A model generated the notes under the pieces. The model saw nothing but the letters and a program-made list of their open reading frames with translations, was not told the DNA's origin and did not search any database. The position numbers and the translations under genes were made by a program. 64,000 nucleotides of DNA from positions 1 to 64,000 of the forward strand of contig NZ_MUMH01000023.1 in the NCBI RefSeq assembly GCF_002155965.1, read 5' to 3'. Positions 1 through 8,137 of this stretch are shown here, piece after piece (position 1 is the stretch's first letter; every line of letters begins with the position of its first letter). The stretch is from Allokutzneria sp. NRRL B-24872. Lineage in GTDB: Bacteria; Actinomycetota; Actinomycetes; Mycobacteriales; Pseudonocardiaceae.

Positions 1-777
1 CCCCTCCAAGAACCCATAAACAAACCCAGCCACATAACTGTCCCCAGCCCCGTTGGTATCAACAACCCGATCCACCGGAACAGCAGGAACCTCAATCACA
101 CGGCCAGGAAGGCAGAGATAACTCCCAGCCCCTCCATCCATCACCACAACAACCTTCGCCCGCCCCCGAGCAAAAATATCCTCGGCCACCGAAGCGACCC
201 GCCCACGAATCTTCCCCGCAGACAGGAAAACCAGATCGGCCCCATAAGCGAAGTCCTGCCGGAACCCGCCCACGCCGTCCCAGTTGTGCAGATCCGTCGA
301 CGTGGAGACGCCGAGATCGATCGCCGACGCCAGCGCACCCCGCGCCCAGTCCACAATGGACAGATGCGCGTGCCGGGTCCTCCGCAGCAACGGCTCGTAC
401 AGCACGGGGTCGACGACCATGCCCTCCGGGTGGCGGCCGTCGTAGAGCGAGGTCCGCTGACCGTCACCGTCCACGAGGTTCACCGCGCACCGAGTACCAC
501 TCGGGTCCGTGTGGTGTGTGAACGGCAGCCCGGCACGGCGGTAGTGCTCCAGCACGAACTCGCCGTCCGGGTCGTCACCGATGACGTCGGCGAAGTGGGT
601 GCGCAGGCCGAGCGTGTGACAGCCCATGGCGACGCCGTTGCCGGTGTGGCCGACGTAGCGGCGGATCGGCGGGACCTTGATGGTGTCCTCGACCGGCAGG
701 GGCAGTTCGCCCACGCGCACGATCGTGTCCACACCGACCCCGCCGACCACGACCACGTCAAGATCCACATCCGCCAT
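1..777 (-). CDS. PfkB-family carbohydrate kinase, partial (3' end outside window)
   Basis: The first 259 codons of a ribokinase/PfkB-type sugar kinase are present; the C-terminus runs off the left edge. The N-terminus has the Gly-rich strand VVVGGVGVDTIVRV and the substrate-lobe motif GHTGNGVAMGCHTLG. PfkB signature 2 is DTNGAGDSYVAGF, with D246 as the expected catalytic base. The ATG lies 29 nt after the stop of the upstream LLM oxidoreductase; an earlier ATG at 785 is out of frame. It closely resembles the kinase at 3246-4145 (same GGVGVDTIVRV, GHTLGLRTHFADVIG, SLYDGRHP and STDLH blocks), so the operon holds two paralogues. The last ~80 codons switch to AT-ended codons (GTT, GAT, TAT, TTT, GGG), unlike the paralogue. 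The substrate is unknown; a cyclitol or sugar of this cluster is inferred. Confidence 0.9.
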   Translation of the reverse strand, partial: MADVDLDVVVVGGVGVDTIVRVGELPLPVEDTIKVPPIRRYVGHTGNGVAMGCHTLGLRTHFADVIGDDPDGEFVLEHYRRAGLPFTHHTDPSGTRCAVNLVDGDGQRTSLYDGRHPEGMVVDPVLYEPLLRRTRHAHLSIVDWARGALASAIDLGVSTSTDLHNWDGVGGFRQDFAYGADLVFLSAGKIRGRVASVAEDIFARGRAKVVVVMDGGAGSYLCLPGRVIEVPAVPVDRVVDTNGAGDSYVAGFVYGFLEG

Positions 778-806
778 CCGCTCATGTTCCCACGGTGGCG
801 GTGCGG

Positions 807-1661
807 CTACAGCTGCCGAACGGGGCGCAGGAAGTCCGCCGCGAACGCCTCGAACGCGTCGGGCAGCTCGTCGAGCGGCACCTGCGGCGGGTACACGAGG
901 ACCCGCGTGACACCGATGTCACGCAGCCGCTCCACCCGAGCGGGGGTGACCGGCGAAGCCTCGGCGATGAGGTCGATCGTGGACGGATCGCGACCGGCCT
1001 CGACCGCCGCCGCGCGGCACTCCTCGAACAGCGGGACAGGATCGCCCACCGCCGGGAAGAAGCCATCAGCCAGCCGACCGGCCCGCCGCGCGGCCGCGAC
1101 GCTGTGGCCGCCCATGATCAGCGGGATGGAGCCGACGGGCTTCGGGTAGCACCGGGCCTCGGTGAACGAGTGATACAGGCCCGAATGGGACTCGGTACCG
1201 CTCCAGAGGGCACGGAGCACGCTGACGTACTCCTCGAAGCGCGCGGCGCGGTCGGCGAAGTCCACGCCGATGGCCGCGAACTCCTCGCGGAACCACCCGA
1301 GACCGAGTCCCAGTTCGAGCCGCCCGCCGGAGAGGTGGTCGATCGTCGCGGCCTCCTTCGCGAGCACCACCGGATTGCGTTGCGGCAGCACGAGCATGCC
1401 GGTCACGAGGCGGACCGATGAGGTCACTCCGGCGACGAAGCTCAGCCACGCCAACGGGTCCGGGTAGGGCCAGTCGGCGGGCACGGGCATCCGGCCGTCG
1501 TCGGAGTACGGGTAGCGCGTCTGGTAGTTCTCCGGCAGCACGACGTGCTCCGGCACCCACAGCGAGTCGACGCCGTTGGTGTCGGCGAGCCGGGCCAGGG
1601 TCTTGGCGGCCTCGGGCGCGGTGAACGGCGGCATGCTCGGTGAGAGCAGTCCGATCCTCAT
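807..1661 (-). CDS. LLM-class (F420-dependent type) oxidoreductase
   Basis: A 284-residue bacterial-luciferase-like (LLM) TIM-barrel oxidoreductase. Seen: N-terminal MRIGLLSPSMPPF strand, the SLWVPEHV segment, the VRLVTGMLVLPQRNPVVLAKE block and GRLELGLGLGWFREEF, all typical of actinobacterial F420-using members (TIGR03619-like). Such enzymes move hydride between F420H2 and carbonyl, alcohol or C=C groups; FMN use cannot be excluded from sequence. Its ATG overlaps the TGA of the GMC oxidoreductase (ATGA), so the two are translationally coupled and probably act on the same intermediate. Nothing in it appears truncated. Confidence 0.88.
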   Translation of the reverse strand: MRIGLLSPSMPPFTAPEAAKTLARLADTNGVDSLWVPEHVVLPENYQTRYPYSDDGRMPVPADWPYPDPLAWLSFVAGVTSSVRLVTGMLVLPQRNPVVLAKEAATIDHLSGGRLELGLGLGWFREEFAAIGVDFADRAARFEEYVSVLRALWSGTESHSGLYHSFTEARCYPKPVGSIPLIMGGHSVAAARRAGRLADGFFPAVGDPVPLFEECRAAAVEAGRDPSTIDLIAEASPVTPARVERLRDIGVTRVLVYPPQVPLDELPDAFEAFAADFLRPVRQL

Positions 1662-3139
1662 CGCAGTGCTCCTTCCAGCAGCAGCGCGGACAGCCGGTCG
1701 GCGACGGCGACCGTGGTCAGGTGCGTGTTGGCGCGCGGGATCACCGGCATCAGCGAGGCGTCCCCGATGTACACGTTGGACAGCCCGTGCACCTTGCCGT
1801 CAGCGCCCGCGACCGCCATCGGATCGTCGGCCGGCCCCATGGCACAGGTACCAACCGGGTGCCAGTACCCGCTGGCGGCGGCCAGAATCTCCGGCGTGGA
1901 GCGCTGTTCCTCCGTCCAGGGACTCAGTCCCGTCAGCCCGGACAGCCGCGCCGTGCGGGCGAAGTCGTGCGCCAGCTCGACGCCCTCCAGGATGATCTTC
2001 GTGTCGTAGCCCTCGGCGTCGGTGAAGAACCCGTGGTCGATCCTGGGCGAGGCCACGGGGTCGAGCGAGGCCGCGCGCACGGTTCCCCTGGAGCGCGGCG
2101 ACATCACGAACACGTACAGCCCGGCGGACAGCGGGCCGGTGTAGAAGCCCTGCGCGTCCTCGGCGGGACCGGCGGAGGGCACGATGTGGATGTCCCAGAA
2201 CTCGTCGGCCTCGCTGGAGCGCGCCTTCACCACGGTCTGCGCGAAGTAGGACTCCGCCGCGTTGGGCAGCTCCTGGGTGAGGCTGTCCAACGGGTTGAGC
2301 ATCAGGCCGAGCGAGCTGTGGTCGACCAGGTTCGCCCCCACTCCGTCCAACCGGAGCTTGACCGGCGCGCCCAGCTCCGCCAGCACGCGCTCCGGCCCGA
2401 TCCCGCTGCGCATCAACAGGGGCGGAGTCCCGTAGGTGCCGGACGCGAGTACCACGTGGTCCGCGGTAACCGTGTACTCCTTGCCGTCGCGGACGGCGAC
2501 GACCCCCGTGGCCCGGTCGCCCACGATGATCAGGCGTGCTGCCAACGAATCCGGCAAGATCCGCAGGTTCGGCCTGCCGCGCGCCGGGTCGAGGTAGGCG
2601 AAGCCGGTGTGCCACCGGGTCGCGCCGACCGCGTTGAGCGGCACCCACCCGATGCCCTCGTTGGCGTCCTCGGCATTGATGTCGTCGAGGAACCGCATGC
2701 CAAGTTCCCCGGCGGCGTCGATGACCGCGTGGTGCCACCGGGTCTGGTCCTCTTCGGGTACCGGGCGCACCTTGAGCGTCTCGATCGCGCTCGTCAGGTA
2801 CGGGCGGAGCTTCTCGTAGTCCCAGGCGCCGTCGGAGTACTTGCTCCACGCGTCGTAGTCCGCGGACGCTCCGAGCGTTGCCCAGCAACCGTTGTGCGCC
2901 GACGAGCCGCCGATCACCCGCGCCCGCGCGCAGCACGGCGGGGCTTGCAGGTCCCAGTCGTGACCGCGCGCGGCGGAGCGGGCGTTGAGCAGTTCGGCGG
3001 GCCAGCGCTCGGGGTCGAAGGGGCCGTAGTCCGGCCCGGCTTCGAGCAGGCCCACGGTGATCCGCTCGTCCTCGCTGAGCCTGGCGGCCATGACGCAGCC
3101 CGCCCCGCCCCCGCCGACGATCAACACATCAACATGCAC
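1658..3139 (-). CDS. GMC-family FAD-dependent oxidoreductase
   Basis: A 493-residue glucose-methanol-choline oxidoreductase. The FAD-binding Rossmann motif VLIVGGGGAGCVMAARLSE is at the extreme N-terminus, RVIGGSSAHNGC is the second GMC region, and the C-terminal active-site block NVYIGDASLMP...ANTHLTTVAVADR carries the catalytic His. The family oxidises primary or secondary alcohols, often sugars or cyclitols, with FAD. The GTG start is preceded by GGGGGA at good spacing; an ATG four bases further in is out of frame. It sits 106 bp after the PfkB kinase with a hairpin in the gap, and overlaps the LLM gene by 4 nt. In this cluster it could oxidise a cyclitol or sugar hydroxyl; that is inference. 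Confidence 0.9.
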   Translation of the reverse strand: MHVDVLIVGGGGAGCVMAARLSEDERITVGLLEAGPDYGPFDPERWPAELLNARSAARGHDWDLQAPPCCARARVIGGSSAHNGCWATLGASADYDAWSKYSDGAWDYEKLRPYLTSAIETLKVRPVPEEDQTRWHHAVIDAAGELGMRFLDDINAEDANEGIGWVPLNAVGATRWHTGFAYLDPARGRPNLRILPDSLAARLIIVGDRATGVVAVRDGKEYTVTADHVVLASGTYGTPPLLMRSGIGPERVLAELGAPVKLRLDGVGANLVDHSSLGLMLNPLDSLTQELPNAAESYFAQTVVKARSSEADEFWDIHIVPSAGPAEDAQGFYTGPLSAGLYVFVMSPRSRGTVRAASLDPVASPRIDHGFFTDAEGYDTKIILEGVELAHDFARTARLSGLTGLSPWTEEQRSTPEILAAASGYWHPVGTCAMGPADDPMAVAGADGKVHGLSNVYIGDASLMPVIPRANTHLTTVAVADRLSALLLEGALR

Positions 3140-3183
3140 GAACTTCCCCCAGGTGGTTGCTTGCTGAATGACTCGTTGAGGTG

Positions 3184-3220
3184 GTTGAACGCACTGAATG
3201 ACTCGTTCAGCACGTTCAAC
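3184..3220. repeat. Inverted repeat/hairpin inside direct repeats, between kinase and GMC genes
   Basis: GTTGAACG (3184-3191) pairs with CGTTCAAC (3213-3220), and an inner stem CTGAA/TTCAG is separated by symmetric CA bulges with a 7-nt loop TGACTCG. The 14-mer CTGAATGACTCGTT occurs twice, at 3164-3177 and 3194-3207, a 30-bp period. On the transcribed minus strand it follows the PfkB stop and precedes the GMC ribosome-binding site, so it may act as an attenuator or processing site. It could instead be a small interspersed repeat. Confidence 0.6.
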
Positions 3221-3245
3221 GGACCAAACTCGGCATTGGCGTCGG

Positions 3246-4145
3246 TCAGGCCGACAGCGCCGCGTCGAGGTCGGTGGCGGTGATGAACGAGGTGTGGGTG
3301 CCCGCGGTGCGGACGGCGTGCGCCCCGGCGTGCGAACCGGCGCGCGCGGCGTCCTCCCAGGAGCGCCCGGCCAGGCGGGCGTAGAGGAACCCGGCCACGT
3401 AGCTGTCCCCCGCGCCGTTGGTGTCCACGACCTCCTCGGGCGCGAGCGGCACTGGCGGCACGTGCACGAGCGGCTGGCCGGGCAGGCGGAGGTAGCTGCC
3501 GTCTCCCCCGGCCATCGCGATCACCGCGCTGGCGCGGCCCTTCTCGATGATGTCCGCCGTGACCGCCTCGACCCGGTCGCCGAGCGCGGAGGTGGACACG
3601 AACACCACGTCCGCGCCGTGCGCGAAGTCCTGGTGGTACTCGGAACCGCCGTCCCAGTCGTGCAGGTCGGTCGACGTGGGAACACCGGCGGCGACGGCGT
3701 CGGCCAGCGCGTGCCGCGCCCAGTTCATGATCGAGACGTGCACGTGGCGGGCACGGCCGATCTCGGGTCGGTACAGCTCAGGGTCGACCTCCATGTCGAA
3801 CGGGTGCCGTCCGTCGTACAGTGAGAGCCGGTTCCCTTGCTTGTCAACGAGATTCACGCTGCGGCGAGTTCCACTGGGATGCGTTCGGTGCGCGAAGGAC
3901 AGCCCGGTACCGGCGTAGGCCTCCAGCACCCGCTCGCCCTCGGCGTCCTCGCCGATCACGTCGGCGAAGTGCGTGCGCAGCCCGAGGGTGTGGCAGCCCA
4001 GCGCGACGCCGTTGCCGGTGTGCGCCAGGAACTGCTCGATCGGCGGCACCATGATCGAGTCCCGCATCGGCAGCGGCAGCTCCGGCACGCGCACGATGGT
4101 GTCCACTCCCACGCCGCCGACGACGAGGACGTCCAGCTCAGACAT
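3246..4145 (-). CDS. PfkB-family carbohydrate kinase (full length)
   Basis: A complete 299-residue ribokinase-fold kinase, normal length for PfkB. N-terminal VLVVGGVGVDTIVRVPELP, the substrate lobe motif AHTGNGVALGCHTLG, the lid/acceptor segment SLYDGRHPFDMEV and signature 2 VDTNGAGDSYVAGFLYARL (catalytic Asp in GAGD) are all visible. It transfers the ATP gamma-phosphate to a sugar- or cyclitol-like alcohol. Its start overlaps the glycosyltransferase stop by 8 nt, so it is co-translated with it. It is the complete paralogue of the truncated kinase at the window edge. Two PfkB kinases plus an APH-type kinase suggest several phosphorylations, or protection of an intermediate by phosphorylation; the substrate is not predictable. 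Confidence 0.93.
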   Translation of the reverse strand: MSELDVLVVGGVGVDTIVRVPELPLPMRDSIMVPPIEQFLAHTGNGVALGCHTLGLRTHFADVIGEDAEGERVLEAYAGTGLSFAHRTHPSGTRRSVNLVDKQGNRLSLYDGRHPFDMEVDPELYRPEIGRARHVHVSIMNWARHALADAVAAGVPTSTDLHDWDGGSEYHQDFAHGADVVFVSTSALGDRVEAVTADIIEKGRASAVIAMAGGDGSYLRLPGQPLVHVPPVPLAPEEVVDTNGAGDSYVAGFLYARLAGRSWEDAARAGSHAGAHAVRTAGTHTSFITATDLDAALSA

Positions 4146-6183
4146 TGCTCTCCTCCACTTCCAGTTCGTCCCACACCACTCGGCCGCTGGCCAGGGTGAG
4201 CAGCAGCACCGCGGAGCGCCCGGCCGCGGCGGGCACGGTACCGCCGAAGCCCCCGTCCCCGGTCGGGTACAGCGGCCACGTGCGGCCCTCGCGCACGACG
4301 TCGGCGGTGCGGACGGGACCGAAGCGGTAGCTCACCCGCCACTGTTCCACCTCGTCGGCCACCGAACCACGTGAGGCGAATTCGTGTTGGTACTCCGGGA
4401 AGAGCGCGCACGCGGCCACGTCTCCGCGCTCCCGCGCCGCCTCGTACAGGGCGCGGTCCCCGGTGATACCCAGTCTCCGCGCCAGCTCGACATCGCCGAC
4501 CCTCAGCGCGTGGTCACGGGCCTCGACGGCGTGCCGCGCGAGCGTCTCGTCGTCGAGCAGGTCACCCCAGCCGCGGCGCAGCAGCGCGAGCGGGTCTGCG
4601 GTCAGTCCACTGTGGAGGATCGCCTCGAAGGTCGCGTGGAAGTCGGCGGCGACCTTCTCCCAGGTGAACGAGCGCGCGACCCGGATGGCGTTGGCGCGCG
4701 GCTCGGCCAGGTCGGCGATCAGCACACGGCGCAGTTGGGCCTTGATCTCGTCCACCAGCGCCCGGTCGTCCGCGCGGAAGGAGCGCGGTACTGAGGCCCC
4801 CGTAGTACCGAGTACGTGCTCGAAGTGCTCCATGCCGCGCTGCGCGGTCGCGATCGGGACGGCACCGCAGGCCATCGCCTCGCCCATCGCCAGCAGGAAC
4901 GTGTCCATCTCGAACTTCGACGGGAACAGGCACAGGTCGGACGCGCAGGCCAGCTCGATCAGCTCCGGCTCGGGCATCGGCCCGGTCTCCAGCCACACCC
5001 GCTCGGGGTGGGCCGCCGCGAGCGGGTTCAGCTCGGGATCGTCCAGCGGCGTCGGCGACAGCACGTGCAGGACGGCGTTGAACCGCAGTCCCTCGTCCAG
5101 CAGTTCGCGCAGCGCACGCGCGAGTTCGCGCTGTCCCTTGTGGTGGATCGCGTACCGAGCGTTGTGGAAGATCGTCGGCAGCGCCGGGTCGAGGCCGCGC
5201 GCGCCCAGCACGGCTTCTCTGTCCACTGTGGATCGATCCGCCGAACGCCAAGCGCTCCCGACAGCGCACCCCCCGACCACCAGCTTGTCCGCCGCCGCGC
5301 GAAGCTCGCGGCGAACGGCCAGGTGCTGGAACAGCGCCTCGGCGGGCGTGTCCCCTTGCGTCACAACGTGTTCGAGCTGACCGGGCGAGAGGAAGTCCAG
5401 CGCGGAGGCGGTCCTCGCCACGAGCGCGAGAGCGCTGACGTAGTCGTGGCCCGGGCGCTCGGGGTACTCGTTGTACAGGTGGGTCGTCGGCAGGTAGGCG
5501 CGCATCTCCCGCTCAGCGGCGCCGTCCAGCTCCGGATCTTCCAGGCCGTCCGCCACCGAGGCGTCACCGCCCAGGAAGGTCACCAGCTCGCGGACCTCGC
5601 GGCCGTAGACCTTCTTGTTCACCGGCATGTTGCTCTGCACGGTGCAGACGACCTCGGCACCGGCCGCGCGAAGCGGTTGCGGCATCAGGTAGTGGTAGTA
5701 CGGCTCGTGCAGGTGCACCACGGTGCGCGGAGCCATCGTGCGGACGAGGTACCTGGTCGCCGCGAGCTGGAAGACCAGCGGCTTGAGGAACGCGAGATCG
5801 CGCCCCTTGCTCTCGTACGGCGGGTAGAAGGTGTCCGGACAAGCGTCGAGCAACCCACCCGCGAGGACCACGACATCAACACCATCGACACGGACTCGGT
5901 GCGCGGTGATACGAGCCGAGATCTTCGTCGACCCGCCGTACTCCTTCCACACCAACGGGTCCAGCGGCACGTCGACCAGCAGCTCGTCCACGTAGTCCAG
6001 GTCTGTCATGTCGTAGTGCTCGCGCAGCAGAGGCAGCGCGCCGTGCGCCGCTGTCAGGCCGCTCACGCCGACGCCCCGCGCGGACAGCGCCTGGCTCAGG
6101 TTCCACAGGTAGACGGAGATGCCACCTTTGACGAGCCGGTGGTCGAACCCGCCGAACTCGTAATGGCACTCGACGACATTCAC
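4138..6183 (-). CDS. GT-B glycosyltransferase, glycogen/trehalose-synthase-like
   Basis: A 681-residue retaining-type GT-B enzyme. The N-terminal acceptor half carries FGGFDHRLVKGGISVYLWNLSQ, reminiscent of the GG loop of starch/glycogen synthases and GT4/GT5 enzymes, and the HLHEPYYHYLMPQPLR segment. The donor half has FHNARYAIHHKGQRELARAL and the C-terminal acidic block FPSKFEMDTFLLAMGEAMACGAVP. About 150 residues after the GT-B core (from ~530) look like a separate, unassigned domain. The GTG start overlaps the stop of the upstream kinase (GTGA). Together with a maltokinase-like neighbour it suggests transfer of a glucosyl or related unit to a small acceptor made by the cluster; donor and acceptor are unknown. 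Confidence 0.85.
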   Translation of the reverse strand: MNVVECHYEFGGFDHRLVKGGISVYLWNLSQALSARGVGVSGLTAAHGALPLLREHYDMTDLDYVDELLVDVPLDPLVWKEYGGSTKISARITAHRVRVDGVDVVVLAGGLLDACPDTFYPPYESKGRDLAFLKPLVFQLAATRYLVRTMAPRTVVHLHEPYYHYLMPQPLRAAGAEVVCTVQSNMPVNKKVYGREVRELVTFLGGDASVADGLEDPELDGAAEREMRAYLPTTHLYNEYPERPGHDYVSALALVARTASALDFLSPGQLEHVVTQGDTPAEALFQHLAVRRELRAAADKLVVGGCAVGSAWRSADRSTVDREAVLGARGLDPALPTIFHNARYAIHHKGQRELARALRELLDEGLRFNAVLHVLSPTPLDDPELNPLAAAHPERVWLETGPMPEPELIELACASDLCLFPSKFEMDTFLLAMGEAMACGAVPIATAQRGMEHFEHVLGTTGASVPRSFRADDRALVDEIKAQLRRVLIADLAEPRANAIRVARSFTWEKVAADFHATFEAILHSGLTADPLALLRRGWGDLLDDETLARHAVEARDHALRVGDVELARRLGITGDRALYEAARERGDVAACALFPEYQHEFASRGSVADEVEQWRVSYRFGPVRTADVVREGRTWPLYPTGDGGFGGTVPAAAGRSAVLLLTLASGRVVWDELEVEESNV

Positions 6184-7352
6184 AAGAACCCCTTCAGGAA
6201 GTCAGCCAGGGAAGCCCACGTCAGGTCGGCGTAGTAGTCGGCGTCTGGGTCACCGGCCCGTTCGCCGTGGTACCGCAGCTCGTGCAATGTCCGCAGCACG
6301 TAAGGCAGCGCGACCGCGTTCAACTCGGTACCCGATGTCAGTTCACGGGTAACCTCCGCCGCCCACTCAGCGCCCAACGCCGACTCCTGCGAACGCGCGA
6401 GGTCGACCTTGTCCACGCCCAGTGCGCGCGCGGCGCGGTCGGTCTCCTCGTCGGCGGCGAAGCACTCCACAGCTCGGCACAGTGCGGCGAAGTCGTCCAA
6501 CGGGCTGCTCGTACCGAGAGCCTGCCCGTCCGGATCGACGAACCGCACGCGCCGCGCGGAATCGACCAGGACGTGCCCGAGATGAAGATCACCATGACGC
6601 GGACCCGCGGGATAGTCCGCCGACAAAGGGAAAGCTGCGCACTGGTCAAGCAGTTCGTGACGCGGCGATCCCGGCGGAAGCGTGCCGCGCACCTGGCGCA
6701 CCAGGCTCTCCAGTTCGGGAAGCCGCTCGGTCAGCGGCATCGCCTTGACCTCGGTCCCGGCGGCGAGCCGGCAATGCAGGGCGGTCAGCGCTTCGCGGAC
6801 CGCGCGCAGCAGACGCGCCGGAGGAGCCGTTCCACTCCGCAGCGCCTCGCGCAACGCGTGGTCGAGCGGAACACCTTGCACGACATGGGTGATCAGCGCC
6901 AGGCACGAGCCCTCGTACTCCAGATACCCCAGTGGCACGGGTAGCAGATCACCACCATCCACAGTGGACAGAAGGACCGGTTCTCCACGATCGTCACCAA
7001 GCACCCGGTACGCCTTGATCATCAGGTCACCAGCGACTCTGCCGACCGCGTTCGTCGCAGTGGTGTTGAGCACTTCATCCAGTTGCAAAAGGGATTGAAC
7101 CGGACCTCGCCACCGGACGACACTGGACTTCGTCGGCCAGAACTCGCGAGTGGTCAACATCAACAGCGCGCGCAGCAGCGAAGCGTCGTCCTCGGCGAGG
7201 ACGAGCGTCGCGGCGTGGTGCTCGCCGCGAACCTCCACCCAGCGCAACGTCGTACCCTCGATCTCAAGCGAGTCCAGCACCCGCGCGGTACCCGGGTCCA
7301 ATGTGGACCGCGAGAACCACGGTGCCCGGCGCAGCACCTCACGAAGGCTCAC
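6180..7352 (-). CDS. Maltokinase/aminoglycoside-phosphotransferase-like kinase
   Basis: A 390-residue member of the APH/maltokinase protein-kinase-like fold. The catalytic loop is visible as GPRHGDLHLGHVLVD, followed by the metal-binding FVDPDGQ; the Glx after the HGDxH motif and the upstream HxLxGVPLDHALREAL helix match maltokinase-type proteins better than classical APH enzymes. The start is set by a GTGA overlap with the permease stop; a much longer open frame continues upstream but lies inside the permease gene in another frame. Possible roles are making a sugar-1-phosphate donor for the adjacent glycosyltransferase, phosphorylating the product, or self-resistance. Sequence does not decide between them. 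Confidence 0.82.
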   Translation of the reverse strand: MSLREVLRRAPWFSRSTLDPGTARVLDSLEIEGTTLRWVEVRGEHHAATLVLAEDDASLLRALLMLTTREFWPTKSSVVRWRGPVQSLLQLDEVLNTTATNAVGRVAGDLMIKAYRVLGDDRGEPVLLSTVDGGDLLPVPLGYLEYEGSCLALITHVVQGVPLDHALREALRSGTAPPARLLRAVREALTALHCRLAAGTEVKAMPLTERLPELESLVRQVRGTLPPGSPRHELLDQCAAFPLSADYPAGPRHGDLHLGHVLVDSARRVRFVDPDGQALGTSSPLDDFAALCRAVECFAADEETDRAARALGVDKVDLARSQESALGAEWAAEVTRELTSGTELNAVALPYVLRTLHELRYHGERAGDPDADYYADLTWASLADFLKGFL

Positions 7353-8137
7353 GGGCCCACCGCCTCGAACCGACGCACCCCACGGGACCACGCCAGCAGC
7401 GCCAGCGCGGTCAGCACTCCGGCGATCACCGGGGCCAGCCACGTCAGCGCGCCGCCACCGTGCAGCAGGTAGTCGGCGGGCACGAAACCCGTCAACGCGA
7501 ACGGGATCACGCTCGTCAGCACAATGCGGATCGGCGCGGGGAACACGTCGAGCGGGTAGCGGGCGGTGTCGGCGAGCTCGTACACCGCCGTCATCACCTG
7601 CAAGCTCGTCGTTGTCCAGAACGCCAGCGCCGCGAGCAGGAGCTTGACCGCCGCGAACACCAGGGCGCCGACGAGCAGCAACAAACCGAAGAGGACCAAG
7701 CGGCCGAAGCCCGGATCGAGGTCGAGCCCGGACGCCGCGTAGAAGATCACCGCGAGTCCCGCGAGGATCTCGCCGATGCCCTCCGGGTAGCAGAACCGCT
7801 CCGACAGCAGGCTGAACAACGGGTGCACCGGACGGACCAGGTAGCGCACCAGCTCTCCGCGCTGCACGAGCTTGCGGCCCAGTTCCCAGAGCTGGTCGGT
7901 GAAAGCGTGGTCGAGCCCGCGCACGAGCATCGCGACGCCGAGCAGCAGCAGGGCCTCGTCGAAGGTCCAGCCCGCGATGTCCGAGACGTACTGGTAGATC
8001 ACGCCGAGCAGCAGCGCGTGCATCACAACGCGCAACGCGAACGCGCCGATCCCGACGAAGAAGTCCGACCGGTAAGCCAAGATCCGACGCAACCCCACGC
8101 CGGTGAGCAGCAACGACAACGACAGGTACCGCCTCAT
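7349..8137 (-). CDS. ABC-2-type exporter permease (second subunit)
   Basis: A 262-residue membrane protein with about six hydrophobic segments, of the ABC-2 (DUF990-like) permease class. Seen: the amphipathic start MRRYLSLSLLLTGVGLRRILAYRSDF, the GLDHAFTDQLWELGRKLVQRGELVRYLVRPVHPLF cytoplasmic stretch typical of this class, and later hydrophobic helices. The ATG overlaps the preceding permease stop (ATGA), and the gene ends in a GTGA overlap with the kinase. It forms a heteromeric transporter with the next permease and the ATPase. In this operon export of the cluster product is the simplest role. Confidence 0.88.
   Translation of the reverse strand: MRRYLSLSLLLTGVGLRRILAYRSDFFVGIGAFALRVVMHALLLGVIYQYVSDIAGWTFDEALLLLGVAMLVRGLDHAFTDQLWELGRKLVQRGELVRYLVRPVHPLFSLLSERFCYPEGIGEILAGLAVIFYAASGLDLDPGFGRLVLFGLLLLVGALVFAAVKLLLAALAFWTTTSLQVMTAVYELADTARYPLDVFPAPIRIVLTSVIPFALTGFVPADYLLHGGGALTWLAPVIAGVLTALALLAWSRGVRRFEAVGP

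Noticed and set aside
1640-3283. 547-codon plus-strand open frame opposite the GMC oxidoreductase
   Set aside because: No ribosome-binding site, no recognisable motif, and it runs through the repeat region; antisense shadow.
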